NCBI RefSeq assembly: GCF_014489075.1
Contig: NZ_JACTGR010000001.1
Coordinates: 496,001-560,000, forward strand
Source of the DNA: Sphingomonas sp. JC676
Lineage (GTDB): Bacteria; Pseudomonadota; Alphaproteobacteria; Sphingomonadales; Sphingomonadaceae
Length of the DNA stretch: 64,000 nucleotides
Direction: 5' to 3'
In this document: piece by piece, positions 16,362 through 24,430 of the stretch
How the letters are laid out: each line of letters opens with the position of its first letter
Position numbering within the stretch: position 1 is the stretch's first letter
Notes under the pieces: generated by a model
What the model saw: only the letters and a program-made list of their open reading frames with translations
What the model was told of the DNA's origin: nothing
The model's database searches: none
Translations under genes and position numbers: made by a program

Positions 16362-16634
16362 TTAGTTCCTCCTGCTGAGGTCGTAGGGCGAAGCTTGTGC
16401 GGGCTGGCTGGGGCGGAAGTCAGGATTATCGGCGGCGATGATCCGCTCGATCGTCATGAGGCGCTCTTCCAGCCGGCGCGCGGTGTAGTGCAATTCGTCG
16501 AGGAGCTTTTCGTCTTCCCCGGTCAGCGACGCGGCCTGCTTCCACCTGGTGATGTAGTGGAAGACCAGCCACGGCAGCCCGATGAAGAGCGTGCCCATGA
16601 CGATCGGCACGATGATGATTGCGCCATCGTCCAT
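16362..16634 (-). CDS. pspB: phage shock protein PspB
   Basis: Partner of PspC. 90 residues: N-terminal membrane helix (about 5-28, IIIVPIVMGTLFIGLPWLVF) and cytoplasmic coiled coil with ARRLEERLMTIERIIAADNP, the PspB signature close to the E. coli RxxxLExIL-D-x-xP stretch. It lies four bases after pspA. Confidence 0.92.
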   Translation of the reverse strand: MDDGAIIIVPIVMGTLFIGLPWLVFHYITRWKQAASLTGEDEKLLDELHYTARRLEERLMTIERIIAADNPDFRPSQPAQASPYDLSRRN

Positions 16635-16638
16635 GGGA

Positions 16639-17307
16639 TCAGGCTCCCTTGCCCAGGCGTGCCTTCAGTGCTTCGAGCTCGGCATCGACCTTCTCCGCGG
16701 AACGGAGCTCGGCGATTTCCTCCTCGAGGCTCTTGGGCTCGCCGCCAAAACCGGCTGCTTCGGCGCGGCCCTCGGCGAAATCGACCCGGCGTTCGAGGAC
16801 GTCGAAGCGCGAGAAAGCGTCCTGCATCTTCGAGCCGTTGGTCATCTCCCGCAGGCGGACGCGGTTGTTGGCGCTCTCCAGCCGGGCGACGATCGAATTC
16901 TGGCGGGTGCGGGCTTCACGCAGCTTGTTCTGAAGCTTGGTGATGTCCTCTTCCGAAGCGCGGAGCGTCTCGTCGAGCACCGTGATCTCCTGGGCGAGCT
17001 GGTCGCACATGTCGCCGGCCTTCTGCTTTTCGACCAGGGCGGCCTTGGCGAGGTCCTCGCGGCCCTTCGACAGCGCCAGCTCGGCCTTTTCGGTCCAGCT
17101 CTCCTGGAGCTTCTCGAGCTTGGCGATGTGGCGGCGCATTTCCTTCTGATCGGCGATGGTGCGCGCCGCGCTGGCGCGGACCTCGACCAGGGTCTCCTCC
17201 ATCTCGAGGATGATCATGCGGATCATCTTGGCGGGATCTTCCGCCTTGTCGAGAAGATCGGTGACGTTGGCGGCGATGATGTCTCGGGTGCGGGAGAAAA
17301 TGCCCAT
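16639..17307 (-). CDS. pspA: phage shock protein PspA
   Basis: PspA/IM30 (ESCRT-III-like) protein that binds stressed membranes and inhibits PspF. 222 residues, almost all helical and coiled coil. N-terminal MGIFSRTRDIIAANVTDLLD is the membrane-binding helix; EDPAKMIRMIILEMEETLVE is the family signature. The C-terminal part contains the Ala/Glu-rich helix before residue 222. The ATG at 17305-17307 is preceded by AAGGAG. The frame extends much further upstream, but only this part resembles PspA. Confidence 0.96.
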   Translation of the reverse strand: MGIFSRTRDIIAANVTDLLDKAEDPAKMIRMIILEMEETLVEVRASAARTIADQKEMRRHIAKLEKLQESWTEKAELALSKGREDLAKAALVEKQKAGDMCDQLAQEITVLDETLRASEEDITKLQNKLREARTRQNSIVARLESANNRVRLREMTNGSKMQDAFSRFDVLERRVDFAEGRAEAAGFGGEPKSLEEEIAELRSAEKVDAELEALKARLGKGA

Positions 17308-17335
17308 TTCGAAAACTCCTTCGTTTATTTTGTTA

Positions 17336-17371
17336 CCGCCGGAAGGGGCTAGGGGGTACCCCTTCCGGCGG
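17336..17371 (-). other. strong intercistronic hairpin before pspA
   Basis: A perfect 13-bp stem (CCGCCGGAAGGGG with CCCCTTCCGGCGG) around a 10-base loop, in the transcribed gap between the 35-aa gene and pspA. A second, weaker GC-rich stem follows at about 17373-17402. No U tract follows, so it is more likely a processing or stability element than a terminator. Confidence 0.6.
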
Positions 17372-17417
17372 GACCCTTCTCGCCGGGGCGGGCGAGCGGG
17401 GAGACCTCTTTGGTGCC

Positions 17418-17525
17418 TCAGGCGATCGCCGGGCCAACCGCACCGGCCATAAAGATGGCGCTGGCGAGGAAGGTGAAGGCGACTGCGACAAAGGCATTGC
17501 GAAGCGTGGCTGCTTGGTAAGTCAT
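17418..17525 (-). CDS. 35-aa hydrophobic peptide, first gene of the psp operon
   Basis: 35 residues: a short polar start (MTYQAATLRN), then a membrane helix (AFVAVAFTFLASAIFMAGAV) and GPAIA. AGGA lies about nine bases before the ATG. A sigma-54 promoter ends about 60 bases upstream and pspA is the next gene, so it should be strongly induced with PspA under envelope stress. Not a known E. coli Psp protein; PspD is the nearest analogue in size but lies elsewhere in the E. coli operon. Confidence 0.7.
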   Translation of the reverse strand: MTYQAATLRNAFVAVAFTFLASAIFMAGAVGPAIA

Positions 17526-17586
17526 GGTCTTGTTCCTGAACCTTGGCGTTGTTTCGGTGGCCCGTTGTCGGGCTTGCCAAGATCTT

Positions 17587-17602
17587 TGCAGAAGCCGTGC
17601 CA
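17587..17602 (-). promoter_or_regulatory. sigma-54 (-24/-12) promoter of the psp operon
   Basis: On the minus strand the site reads TGGCACG, four bases, CTGCA. The -24 GG and -12 GC are at the required spacing and all but one consensus base match. Transcription would start near 17575, about 50 bases before the 35-aa gene. Confidence 0.88.
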
Positions 17603-17656
17603 GTTTTTGAAACGCACGCTTTTCCGCCATTTTCGAGCTTTTCAGACATGACGGTC

Positions 17657-17691
17657 GCAAAATTTCCTTGCCAACAATTGGGAAAATTCGC
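17657..17691. promoter_or_regulatory. candidate PspF upstream activator site
   Basis: Imperfect inverted repeat GCAAAATTTCC (17657-17667) and GGGAAAATTCGC (17680-17691), centred about 100 bases upstream of the expected sigma-54 start. That is the usual distance for an enhancer-binding protein. It abuts the pspF start, so PspF could also limit its own synthesis, as in E. coli. Confidence 0.5.
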
Positions 17692-17703
17692 CAAGGATTT
17701 GGT

Positions 17704-18741
17704 GTGGAACGCACAACGCATGTCATCGGCCAGTCGCCGGCCTTTCTCGACGCGCTCGAACGCGCCAGCCGGGCGGCGGCGCTCGACCGGCCTGTGCTCG
17801 TCATTGGCGAGCGCGGGACCGGCAAGGAGCTGGTGGCGGAACGCCTCCACCGCCTGTCGCCCCGATGGGACCAGCCGCTGGTGGTGATGAACTGCGCGGC
17901 GCTGCCCGAGACGCTGATCGAGGCCGAACTGTTCGGGCATGAGGCGGGCGCCTTTACCGGTGCGACCAAGGCGCGTGTCGGTCGGTTCGAGGAGGCGGAC
18001 AAGGGCACGCTGTTCCTCGACGAGCTCGGCACGCTTTCGATGGGCGCGCAGGAGCGGCTGCTGCGCGCGGTGGAATATGGCGAGGTGACCCGCATCGGAT
18101 CGTCGCGGCCGATCAATGTCGACGTGCGCATCGTCGCGGCGACCAACGAACATTTGCCCGAGCGCGTGGACAAGGGCAATTTCCGCGCCGATCTGCTCGA
18201 TCGGCTGAGCTTTGAGGTGGTGACGCTGCCGCCGCTGCGGCATCGCCCGGGCGATGTCGAGGTGCTCGCCGATTTCTATGGGCGGCGCATGGCATCCGAG
18301 ATCGGCCGAGTCGATGACTGGCCGGGCTGGGGCCCCAACGCGCTCGATATCCTCCAGAATTACGACTGGCCGGGCAATGTCCGCGAACTGCGCAACGTGG
18401 TGGAGCGCGCAGTCTATCGCTGGGAGCATGACGGGCCGATCGACGCGATCGAGATCGATCCGTTCCAGTCGCCCTATCGCCCGCGGGCGGCGCAAATTGC
18501 GATGACTCCCACAGCAAGCGCTCCCTCGCAGCCGGAGATCGAGGCGCCGCCGCCGATGCCTGCATTCGATGGCGCTGCGGATTTCAAGACGCGGGTGGCA
18601 CGGTTCGAGCGCGAATTGCTGTCGCGCTCGCTGGCCGAGCACCGCTTCAACCAGCGCTCGACCGCCGAAGCGCTGGGGCTGACCTATGACCAGCTTCGCC
18701 ATGCGCTCAAGCGGCACGAGCTGCTGGGGGCGGGAGGGTAA
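17704..18741 (+). CDS. pspF: sigma-54 enhancer-binding protein PspF
   Basis: AAA+ activator of the psp operon with no sensory domain; its activity is restrained by PspA. 345 residues from the GTG at 17704, chosen because E. coli PspF begins at this point and AAGGA lies just upstream; TTG at 17668 is possible. Walker A GERGTGKE, the sigma-54-contacting ELFGHEAGAFTGA (GAFTGA loop), Walker B GTLFLDELG, and the arginine-finger region are intact. The C-terminal Fis-type HTH is RSTAEALGLTYDQLRHALKRH. Divergent from the operon it controls. Confidence 0.95.
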   Translation: MERTTHVIGQSPAFLDALERASRAAALDRPVLVIGERGTGKELVAERLHRLSPRWDQPLVVMNCAALPETLIEAELFGHEAGAFTGATKARVGRFEEADKGTLFLDELGTLSMGAQERLLRAVEYGEVTRIGSSRPINVDVRIVAATNEHLPERVDKGNFRADLLDRLSFEVVTLPPLRHRPGDVEVLADFYGRRMASEIGRVDDWPGWGPNALDILQNYDWPGNVRELRNVVERAVYRWEHDGPIDAIEIDPFQSPYRPRAAQIAMTPTASAPSQPEIEAPPPMPAFDGAADFKTRVARFERELLSRSLAEHRFNQRSTAEALGLTYDQLRHALKRHELLGAGG

Positions 18742-18767
18742 GGCTTTTCCCGGGTATGCGTTCTTTC

Positions 18768-18877
18768 CGTCACCGCGGCCGAAGTGCCGGGGTCCACGGG
18801 GCGTCTAAGCGAGCCGCTTGAGCCTCAATGGGCTCGCGAGCAGATGAGTGGACCCCGGCGCAAGGCCGGGGTGACGG
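18768..18877. repeat. REP-like inverted-repeat pair (copy 2)
   Basis: Left arm GTCACCGCGGCCGAAGTGCC then GGGGTCCAC; right arm GTGGACCCCGG, CGCAAGGCCGGGGTGACGG. The arms enclose about 50 bases. It lies between pspF and the PuuD-like gene, which converge. Confidence 0.85.
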
Positions 18878-18902
18878 TTAAGGTAAGCCACGCGGGACGA
18901 CC

Positions 18903-19466
18903 TCAATGCATGTTGGTCATCGCCAGCAGCATCGGGATCGACAGCATCGTGTTGATCCGCGAGGTGATCATCGCGATCCTGGCGGCCTTGGCCTTCGCGG
19001 CATCCTCGGCGGGGACCAGGCCCAGCGCCTTTTTCTGGTTCGGCCAGATGATGAACCACACGTTGAATGCCATGATCAGCGCGATCCACATGCCGATGCC
19101 GATCAGCCGGGCGCTTTCCTGGAGCGTCAGCGCCTCGACCAGCTCATTGTAGAGATAGGCGAGGATCAGCCCGGTCAACACCGTGAGCGCGGCGGCCCAG
19201 CGGAAGAAGAACAGCGCTTTCGGGGCGATATATTTGGAGACGCCGGGCTTCAGCTCGGCAGGAATCGTCGGCATGGTCGGGATCTGGACGAAGTTGAAAT
19301 AGTAAAGCAGCCCGAGCCAGGTGATCCCGAAAAACACGTGGAGCCACTGGAAGATGCCGTTGAGCGTGCCCATCGCGGGCCGAAACGACGGTTCGAAGAT
19401 CAAGGCGACCGCGAGCAACACGCCCACCGCCAGAACGGCGTGGAGATTGCCGAAGAATTTATCCAT
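18903..19466 (-). CDS. PuuD-like (urate hydroxylase N-terminal type) membrane protein
   Basis: 187 residues with about five membrane helices. It matches the DUF989-type membrane domain of urate hydroxylase PuuD: a His in GIFQWLHVFFGITWLGLLYYFNFVQIP, PAELKPGVSKYIAPKALFFFRW, and a membrane segment with MAFNVWFIIWPNQKKALG. The cytochrome c domain of full PuuD is missing, and no purine-degradation genes lie nearby, so a urate role is unproven. Confidence 0.75.
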   Translation of the reverse strand: MDKFFGNLHAVLAVGVLLAVALIFEPSFRPAMGTLNGIFQWLHVFFGITWLGLLYYFNFVQIPTMPTIPAELKPGVSKYIAPKALFFFRWAAALTVLTGLILAYLYNELVEALTLQESARLIGIGMWIALIMAFNVWFIIWPNQKKALGLVPAEDAAKAKAARIAMITSRINTMLSIPMLLAMTNMH

Positions 19467-19657
19467 CGATGTGCTCCCCTATACGGCTTCGGCCGGCTTG
19501 CCCCGCGGCCGTTGCGATGGCGAAACGTACGCCTCCAGTTTTCGTTTGTCACATGGAACGATTTCTGGAGGACAGCCGCGCTTTTTAGCGTCTAGGGGGG
19601 AGCGCTTCGCGCGTCCGTTCGTTGGGCGCGCGAGCCCCTTTCGAACGGAGTATCCCC

Positions 19658-20278
19658 ATGGCTTTCGAACTTCCCGCGCTGCCTTACGACAAGGGCGCGC
19701 TCGCCCCGCACATGTCGGCCGAAACGCTCGAATTCCACCACGGCAAGCACCACAAGGCCTATGTCGACAAGACCAACGGCTTCGTGACCGAAAAGGGCCT
19801 GGATGGGTTGAAGCTTTCCGAGGTGATCAAGAAGGCCAAGGAAACGAACGACAAGGGTCTGTTCAACAACTCCGCCCAGATCTGGAACCACAGCTTCTTC
19901 TGGCAGTGCCTCAGCCCCGAGAAGCAGGCGCCGACCGGCAAGCTCGCCGAGCTGATCACCGAAGGCTTCGGCTCGGCCGAGGCGCTGGTGAAGGCGCTGG
20001 TGACCGAATCGACCAACCACTTCGCCAGCGGCTGGGGCTGGCTGGTGCTCGACGGCGGTAAGCTGAAGGTGACGTCGCTGCACGACGCCGATACGCCGGT
20101 GGTCTATGACGGCATGCAGCCGCTGCTGACGATCGACGTGTGGGAACACGCTTATTATATCGACTACCGCAATGCGCGCCCGGCCTATCTGGACGCGGTT
20201 TCGGCCAATCTGATCAACTGGGAATTCGTCGCGCAGAATTTGGACGGCGCCGGCGTGAGCCGCGCGGACCAGGGCTGA
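19658..20278 (+). CDS. sodB: superoxide dismutase (Fe)
   Basis: Cytoplasmic Fe superoxide dismutase. 206 residues. Metal ligands are visible: His in LEFHHGKHHKAYVDK, His in QIWNHSFFW, and Asp/His in IDVWEHAYYIDY. The residues around the third and fourth ligands (MQPLLTIDVWEHAYY) and the GLFNNSAQIWNHSF stretch favour iron over manganese. ATG at 19658, preceded by AACGGAG; a start 36 bases earlier adds unrelated residues. Confidence 0.95.
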   Translation: MAFELPALPYDKGALAPHMSAETLEFHHGKHHKAYVDKTNGFVTEKGLDGLKLSEVIKKAKETNDKGLFNNSAQIWNHSFFWQCLSPEKQAPTGKLAELITEGFGSAEALVKALVTESTNHFASGWGWLVLDGGKLKVTSLHDADTPVVYDGMQPLLTIDVWEHAYYIDYRNARPAYLDAVSANLINWEFVAQNLDGAGVSRADQG

Positions 20279-20293
20279 TCGGCCAGCGAAACG

Positions 20294-20324
20294 GAGGGGC
20301 GTCGGGCGGAGTCCGGCGCCTCTT
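20294..20324 (+). terminator. candidate rho-independent terminator after sodB
   Basis: GAGGGGCGTCGG pairs imperfectly with CCGGCGCCTC, followed by only TTT. A plausible but weak terminator 15 bases after the sodB stop. Confidence 0.45.
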
Positions 20325-20405
20325 TGCGAAACGGGGAGCCCATCCGGTAAATCGTGATCGGCGCAGTTGGCGTCCCGCACGGACGCCTGCTATCCGGGTC
20401 GCAAC

Positions 20406-22646
20406 ATGACCCTCGACACCGATATTATCGACCCGACCGGGCCCACCGACGTCCCCTTCGACAGCGCGCTTTCCGAACGTTACCTCGTCTATGCGCTGTC
20501 GACGATCACGGCGCGCTCGCTGCCCGATGTCCGCGACGGCCTGAAACCCGTCCACCGCCGCCTGCTCTGGGCGATGCGGCTGCTCCGGCTCGATCCGGCG
20601 AGCGGCTACAAGAAATGCGCGCGCGTCGTCGGCGACGTGATCGGTAAATACCACCCGCATGGCGACCAGTCGGTCTATGACGCGATGGTCCGCCTCGCGC
20701 AGACCTTCGCGCTGCGCTACCCGCTCGTCGACGGACAGGGCAATTTCGGCAATATCGACGGCGATAACGCCGCCGCCTATCGGTACACCGAAGCCCGGCT
20801 GACCCAGGTCGCGATCGACCTGATGGACGGGCTCGACGAAAATGCCGTCGATTTCCGAGCAACCTATAACGGGGAAGACGAGGAGCCCGAGCTTTTCCCG
20901 GGCCTGTTCCCCAATCTACTGGCGAACGGTGCGGCCGGTATCGCGGTGGGCATGGCGACCTCGATCCCGCCGCACAACGCCGCCGAGCTGATCAGCGCGG
21001 CCGTGGCGCTGATCGACAATCCGCAGGCCGATGTCCTCGATTATGTCCGCGGGCCCGATTTCCCGACCGGCGGCAAGGTGGTCGACAGCGCCGCGGCGAT
21101 CCGCGAGGCCTATTCCACCGGGCGCGGCAGCTTCCGGGTGCGCGCCAAGATCGAGAAGGTGACTGAGAAGGGCGGGGGCTGGCACCTCATCGTCTCCGAG
21201 ATGCCGTACGGCGTCCAGAAGGGGAAGCTGATCGAGGCGATCGCCGAGCTGATCAACGAGAAGAAGCTGCCGATCCTGGGCGATGTCCGTGACGAATCGG
21301 CCGATGACGTCCGTATCGTGCTCGAGCCGCGCAGCCGCACCGTCGATGCCGATACGCTGATGGAGAGCATGTATCGCCTCTCCGATCTCGAAGTTCGCGT
21401 ACCGCTCAACCTCAACGTGCTCGACGCGCGTCACACGCCGCGGGTGATGAGCCTGCACGAGGCGCTGTCGCAGTGGCTCGAACACCAGTTCGTCGTGCTC
21501 CGCCGCAAGTCCGAGCACCGGCTGAACAAGATCGCCGACCGGCTGGAGCTGGTCGCGGGCTATATCATCGCCTTCCTCAACCTCGACCGCGTGATCCACA
21601 TCATCCGCACCGAGGACGAACCCAAGCCGGTGATGATCGCCGAGTTCCAGCTCACCGACCGCCAGGCCGAGGCGATTCTCAACATGCGGCTGCGTTCGCT
21701 GCGCAAGCTGGAAGAGATGGAGCTGAAGCGCGAGCAGGCGGGGCTGGAGAAGGAAAAGGCCGAACTCGAGCTGCTGCTCTCGTCCGACGCGCGCCAGCGC
21801 ACGCGGATGAAGCGTGACCTCGGCAAGCTGCTCGAGCGCTACAGCCTGGAGACAGTGCTGGGCGCGCGGCGGACCTTGATCGAGGAAGCCGGGCCGACGC
21901 GCGAAATCCCGCTCGAGGCCATGATCGAGCGCGAGCCGATCACCGTGATTCTCTCCCAGCGCGGCTGGATCCGCGCGATGAAGGGGCATGTCGACGACAT
22001 GTCCGGTGATGCCTTGAAGTTCAAGGAAGGCGACGGACCCTTCCTCGCCTTCCACGCCCAGACCACTGACAAGCTGCTGCTCGCGGCCGACAATGGCAGG
22101 TTCTACACGCTGGCGGCGGACCGGCTGCCCGGCGGGCGCGGCTTCGGTGAGCCGGTGCGGCTGATGATCGACCTGGAAGGCGAGCGCAGCATCGTCGCGC
22201 TGATGCCGGCAAGTGCTTCGCCGAAGCTGCTGGTCGCGGCGAGCGACGGGCGCGGCTTCGTGGTCAAGGCCGAGGATGTGATCGCCGAGACGCGCAAGGG
22301 CAAGCAGGTGATGACGCCGCGGACCGGCGCGCAGCTGAGGATCGTCCGGCCGATCGCGAGCGAGGACGATGCTGTCGCCGCGATCGGCGACAACCGCAAG
22401 CTGCTGGTCTTCCCGCTTTCCGAAGTGGCCGAGCTGGGCCGCGGGCAGGGCGTGCAGCTCCAGCGCTACCGCGACGGCGGGCTCTCCGATGTCCGCACCT
22501 TCAAGATGGCGGACGGCCTCAGCTGGGCGATGGGCGGCGACACCGGCCGCACCCGGACCGAGGCGGATCTCACGCCCTGGCGCGCGGCGCGCGGTGCGGC
22601 GGGACGGATGCCGCCGACCGGGTTCCCTCGCGACAACCGCTTCTGA
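20406..22646 (+). CDS. parC: DNA topoisomerase IV subunit A
   Basis: Decatenating type II topoisomerase subunit A. 746 residues from the ATG at 20406. ALSERYLVYALSTITARSLP, DVRDGLKPVHRRLLWAM, the catalytic-Tyr region NAAAYRYTEARL and the QGNFGNIDGD box are all present. The C-terminal domain (about 490-746) has degenerate beta-pinwheel blades (RGWIRAMKGH, GRGFVVKAED) without the GyrA box, separating it from GyrA. There is no strong ribosome site; 20367 is an alternative start. Confidence 0.95.
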   Translation: MTLDTDIIDPTGPTDVPFDSALSERYLVYALSTITARSLPDVRDGLKPVHRRLLWAMRLLRLDPASGYKKCARVVGDVIGKYHPHGDQSVYDAMVRLAQTFALRYPLVDGQGNFGNIDGDNAAAYRYTEARLTQVAIDLMDGLDENAVDFRATYNGEDEEPELFPGLFPNLLANGAAGIAVGMATSIPPHNAAELISAAVALIDNPQADVLDYVRGPDFPTGGKVVDSAAAIREAYSTGRGSFRVRAKIEKVTEKGGGWHLIVSEMPYGVQKGKLIEAIAELINEKKLPILGDVRDESADDVRIVLEPRSRTVDADTLMESMYRLSDLEVRVPLNLNVLDARHTPRVMSLHEALSQWLEHQFVVLRRKSEHRLNKIADRLELVAGYIIAFLNLDRVIHIIRTEDEPKPVMIAEFQLTDRQAEAILNMRLRSLRKLEEMELKREQAGLEKEKAELELLLSSDARQRTRMKRDLGKLLERYSLETVLGARRTLIEEAGPTREIPLEAMIEREPITVILSQRGWIRAMKGHVDDMSGDALKFKEGDGPFLAFHAQTTDKLLLAADNGRFYTLAADRLPGGRGFGEPVRLMIDLEGERSIVALMPASASPKLLVAASDGRGFVVKAEDVIAETRKGKQVMTPRTGAQLRIVRPIASEDDAVAAIGDNRKLLVFPLSEVAELGRGQGVQLQRYRDGGLSDVRTFKMADGLSWAMGGDTGRTRTEADLTPWRAARGAAGRMPPTGFPRDNRF

Positions 22647-22714
22647 GAACGTTCGCCTAGGGGATTTCCCTTGCTTCAGGCGGTCTTAATCAATTCCGGT
22701 TAGCGCCTGATGTG

Positions 22715-24430
22715 ATGGCATTCCGTAGGGCCAAGCCTGTTTTCGCCGAGACCGTGGAGCCCGCTCCACTGGTGCTGGATGAACTTGTCCACGGCCCGCG
22801 TGAATCCAGCATGGTACTCGACCTGCTACCGGTGCCCGCGGTGATCGTCGAAATCCGGGGCGGCAAGTTCCATTTCGAGGCGCTCAACCGACCTTTCCGC
22901 ATGGCGGGCCTGGGCACCGTTGCCATGGATTCGCCGGTGGTCCGGCTGCTCGGCATGCGCATCCGCAATTTCCTCGAATCAAACGAGACGCACCTGGAGA
23001 TCGCCTGGCAGTTCGGCGACGAAGTCGATTGCCGCTATTTTCGCGTGATGTTCGCGCGCCGCGCCGCGAACCGGGCCCAGATGCGCTGCCTGGTCACGTT
23101 GGTCGACCAGACATCGGAGCTGCGCACCGAATACAGCCTGCGCCGCGAGATGGCGACCGACAGCCTCACCGGCCTGCCCAACCGCACCGGGTTCAGTGAC
23201 GAGCTGGAGAACGCGATCGGGCCGGACGACCGCGCCGGCCATGCGGTGCTGGTGATCAACCTCGATCGGTTCAGCCGGGTCAATGCCTGTATGGGTGGCC
23301 TGGCCGGTGACGAATTGCTGATCTCGGTCGCGCGCCGCCTGAAGGGTGCGCTTAGGGGTCGCGACGTCCTGGCGCGGATGGGCGGCGACGAGTTCGGCGT
23401 GCTGCTCGTGCTCGACGACGGACCCAATGACGCGCTCCATGTCGCCAAGCGCGTGCACGCCGCGCTCGCCAATCCGTTCCGGCTTTCCGATTTCGAGATC
23501 CGCGTCGACTGCGCGATCGGCATCGCGATGGGCGCCGACAATGACGGCGATCCGGAGGACCTGATCCGCAACGCCCAGTTCGCGGTGAAGCGTGCCAAGA
23601 AGAGCGGTCGCACCGAAGTCTATCACACCCGCGCCTTCGACATCGCCCGCGAACAGTTCGGCATCGAGACCGAGCTGCGTCGCGCGATCGAGAATGGTCA
23701 GATGACGCTGAGCTTCCAGCCGATCTGCGACCTGGCATCGGGCCGGATCACGTCGTTCGAGGCGCTTGCGCGCTGGACGACCGAGGACGGCGTCAAGCTT
23801 TCGCCCAACGACTTCATCCCGGTCGCGGAGGAATCGGGGCTGATCGTGCCGCTCGGCCGCTGGGCGATGGAAGAAGCAGCGCGGACTCTGGCGATCTGGG
23901 ACGCGCAGGCCGGCGGTGCCGGGGACGTGAAGGTCGCGGTCAATCTCTCCGCGATCCAGCTCCAGCGCGACCAGATACCGGCGATGGTGAAGGGCGCGCT
24001 CGACCGCCACGGCATCTGCGGCTCGCGGCTCACGCTGGAACTGACCGAAAGCGCGATCGTCACCGATCCCGATCGCATTGCCCAGACGATGAAGGCGCTG
24101 AAGGATCTGGGCGCGACGCTGGCGATGGACGATTTCGGCACCGGCTATTCGAACCTTGCCTACCTCCAGAAGCTGCCGATCGACCTGCTCAAGATCGACC
24201 GCAGCTTCGTCACCGGCATGCTCGCCGACCGCGATAAGATCGCGATCGTCCGCGCGATCCTGAGCCTGGCGCAGGCGCTGGGGATGCAGACCACCGCCGA
24301 GGGCATCGAGACCAACGAACTCGCGCAGACGCTCGCCGCGCTCGGCTGCACCTATGGCCAGGGCTATCTCTATGCCCGTCCGCTCGAAGCGGATCAGGCC
24401 TTTCAGCTTTTGACCGAACGCAACGCCTGA
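22715..24430 (+). CDS. diguanylate cyclase/phosphodiesterase (PAS-like, GGDEF, EAL)
   Basis: 571 residues controlling cyclic di-GMP. The N-terminal 145 residues look like a PAS-type sensory region. The GGDEF domain (about 150-305) has intact ARMGGDEFGVLL. The EAL domain (about 325-565) has SFEALARW, NLSAIQL, LELTES, MDDFGTGYSN, LPIDLLKIDRSFV and AEGIET, so the metal-binding residues appear complete. Which activity dominates cannot be told. The start is either GTG at 22712 or ATG at 22715. Its 3' end overlaps the convergent cca gene by 28 bases. Confidence 0.93.
   Translation: MAFRRAKPVFAETVEPAPLVLDELVHGPRESSMVLDLLPVPAVIVEIRGGKFHFEALNRPFRMAGLGTVAMDSPVVRLLGMRIRNFLESNETHLEIAWQFGDEVDCRYFRVMFARRAANRAQMRCLVTLVDQTSELRTEYSLRREMATDSLTGLPNRTGFSDELENAIGPDDRAGHAVLVINLDRFSRVNACMGGLAGDELLISVARRLKGALRGRDVLARMGGDEFGVLLVLDDGPNDALHVAKRVHAALANPFRLSDFEIRVDCAIGIAMGADNDGDPEDLIRNAQFAVKRAKKSGRTEVYHTRAFDIAREQFGIETELRRAIENGQMTLSFQPICDLASGRITSFEALARWTTEDGVKLSPNDFIPVAEESGLIVPLGRWAMEEAARTLAIWDAQAGGAGDVKVAVNLSAIQLQRDQIPAMVKGALDRHGICGSRLTLELTESAIVTDPDRIAQTMKALKDLGATLAMDDFGTGYSNLAYLQKLPIDLLKIDRSFVTGMLADRDKIAIVRAILSLAQALGMQTTAEGIETNELAQTLAALGCTYGQGYLYARPLEADQAFQLLTERNA

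Noticed and set aside
17308..18717. Upstream extension of the pspA frame
   Set aside because: It runs antisense through pspF and has no PspA similarity; the ribosome site at 17307 fits PspA exactly.
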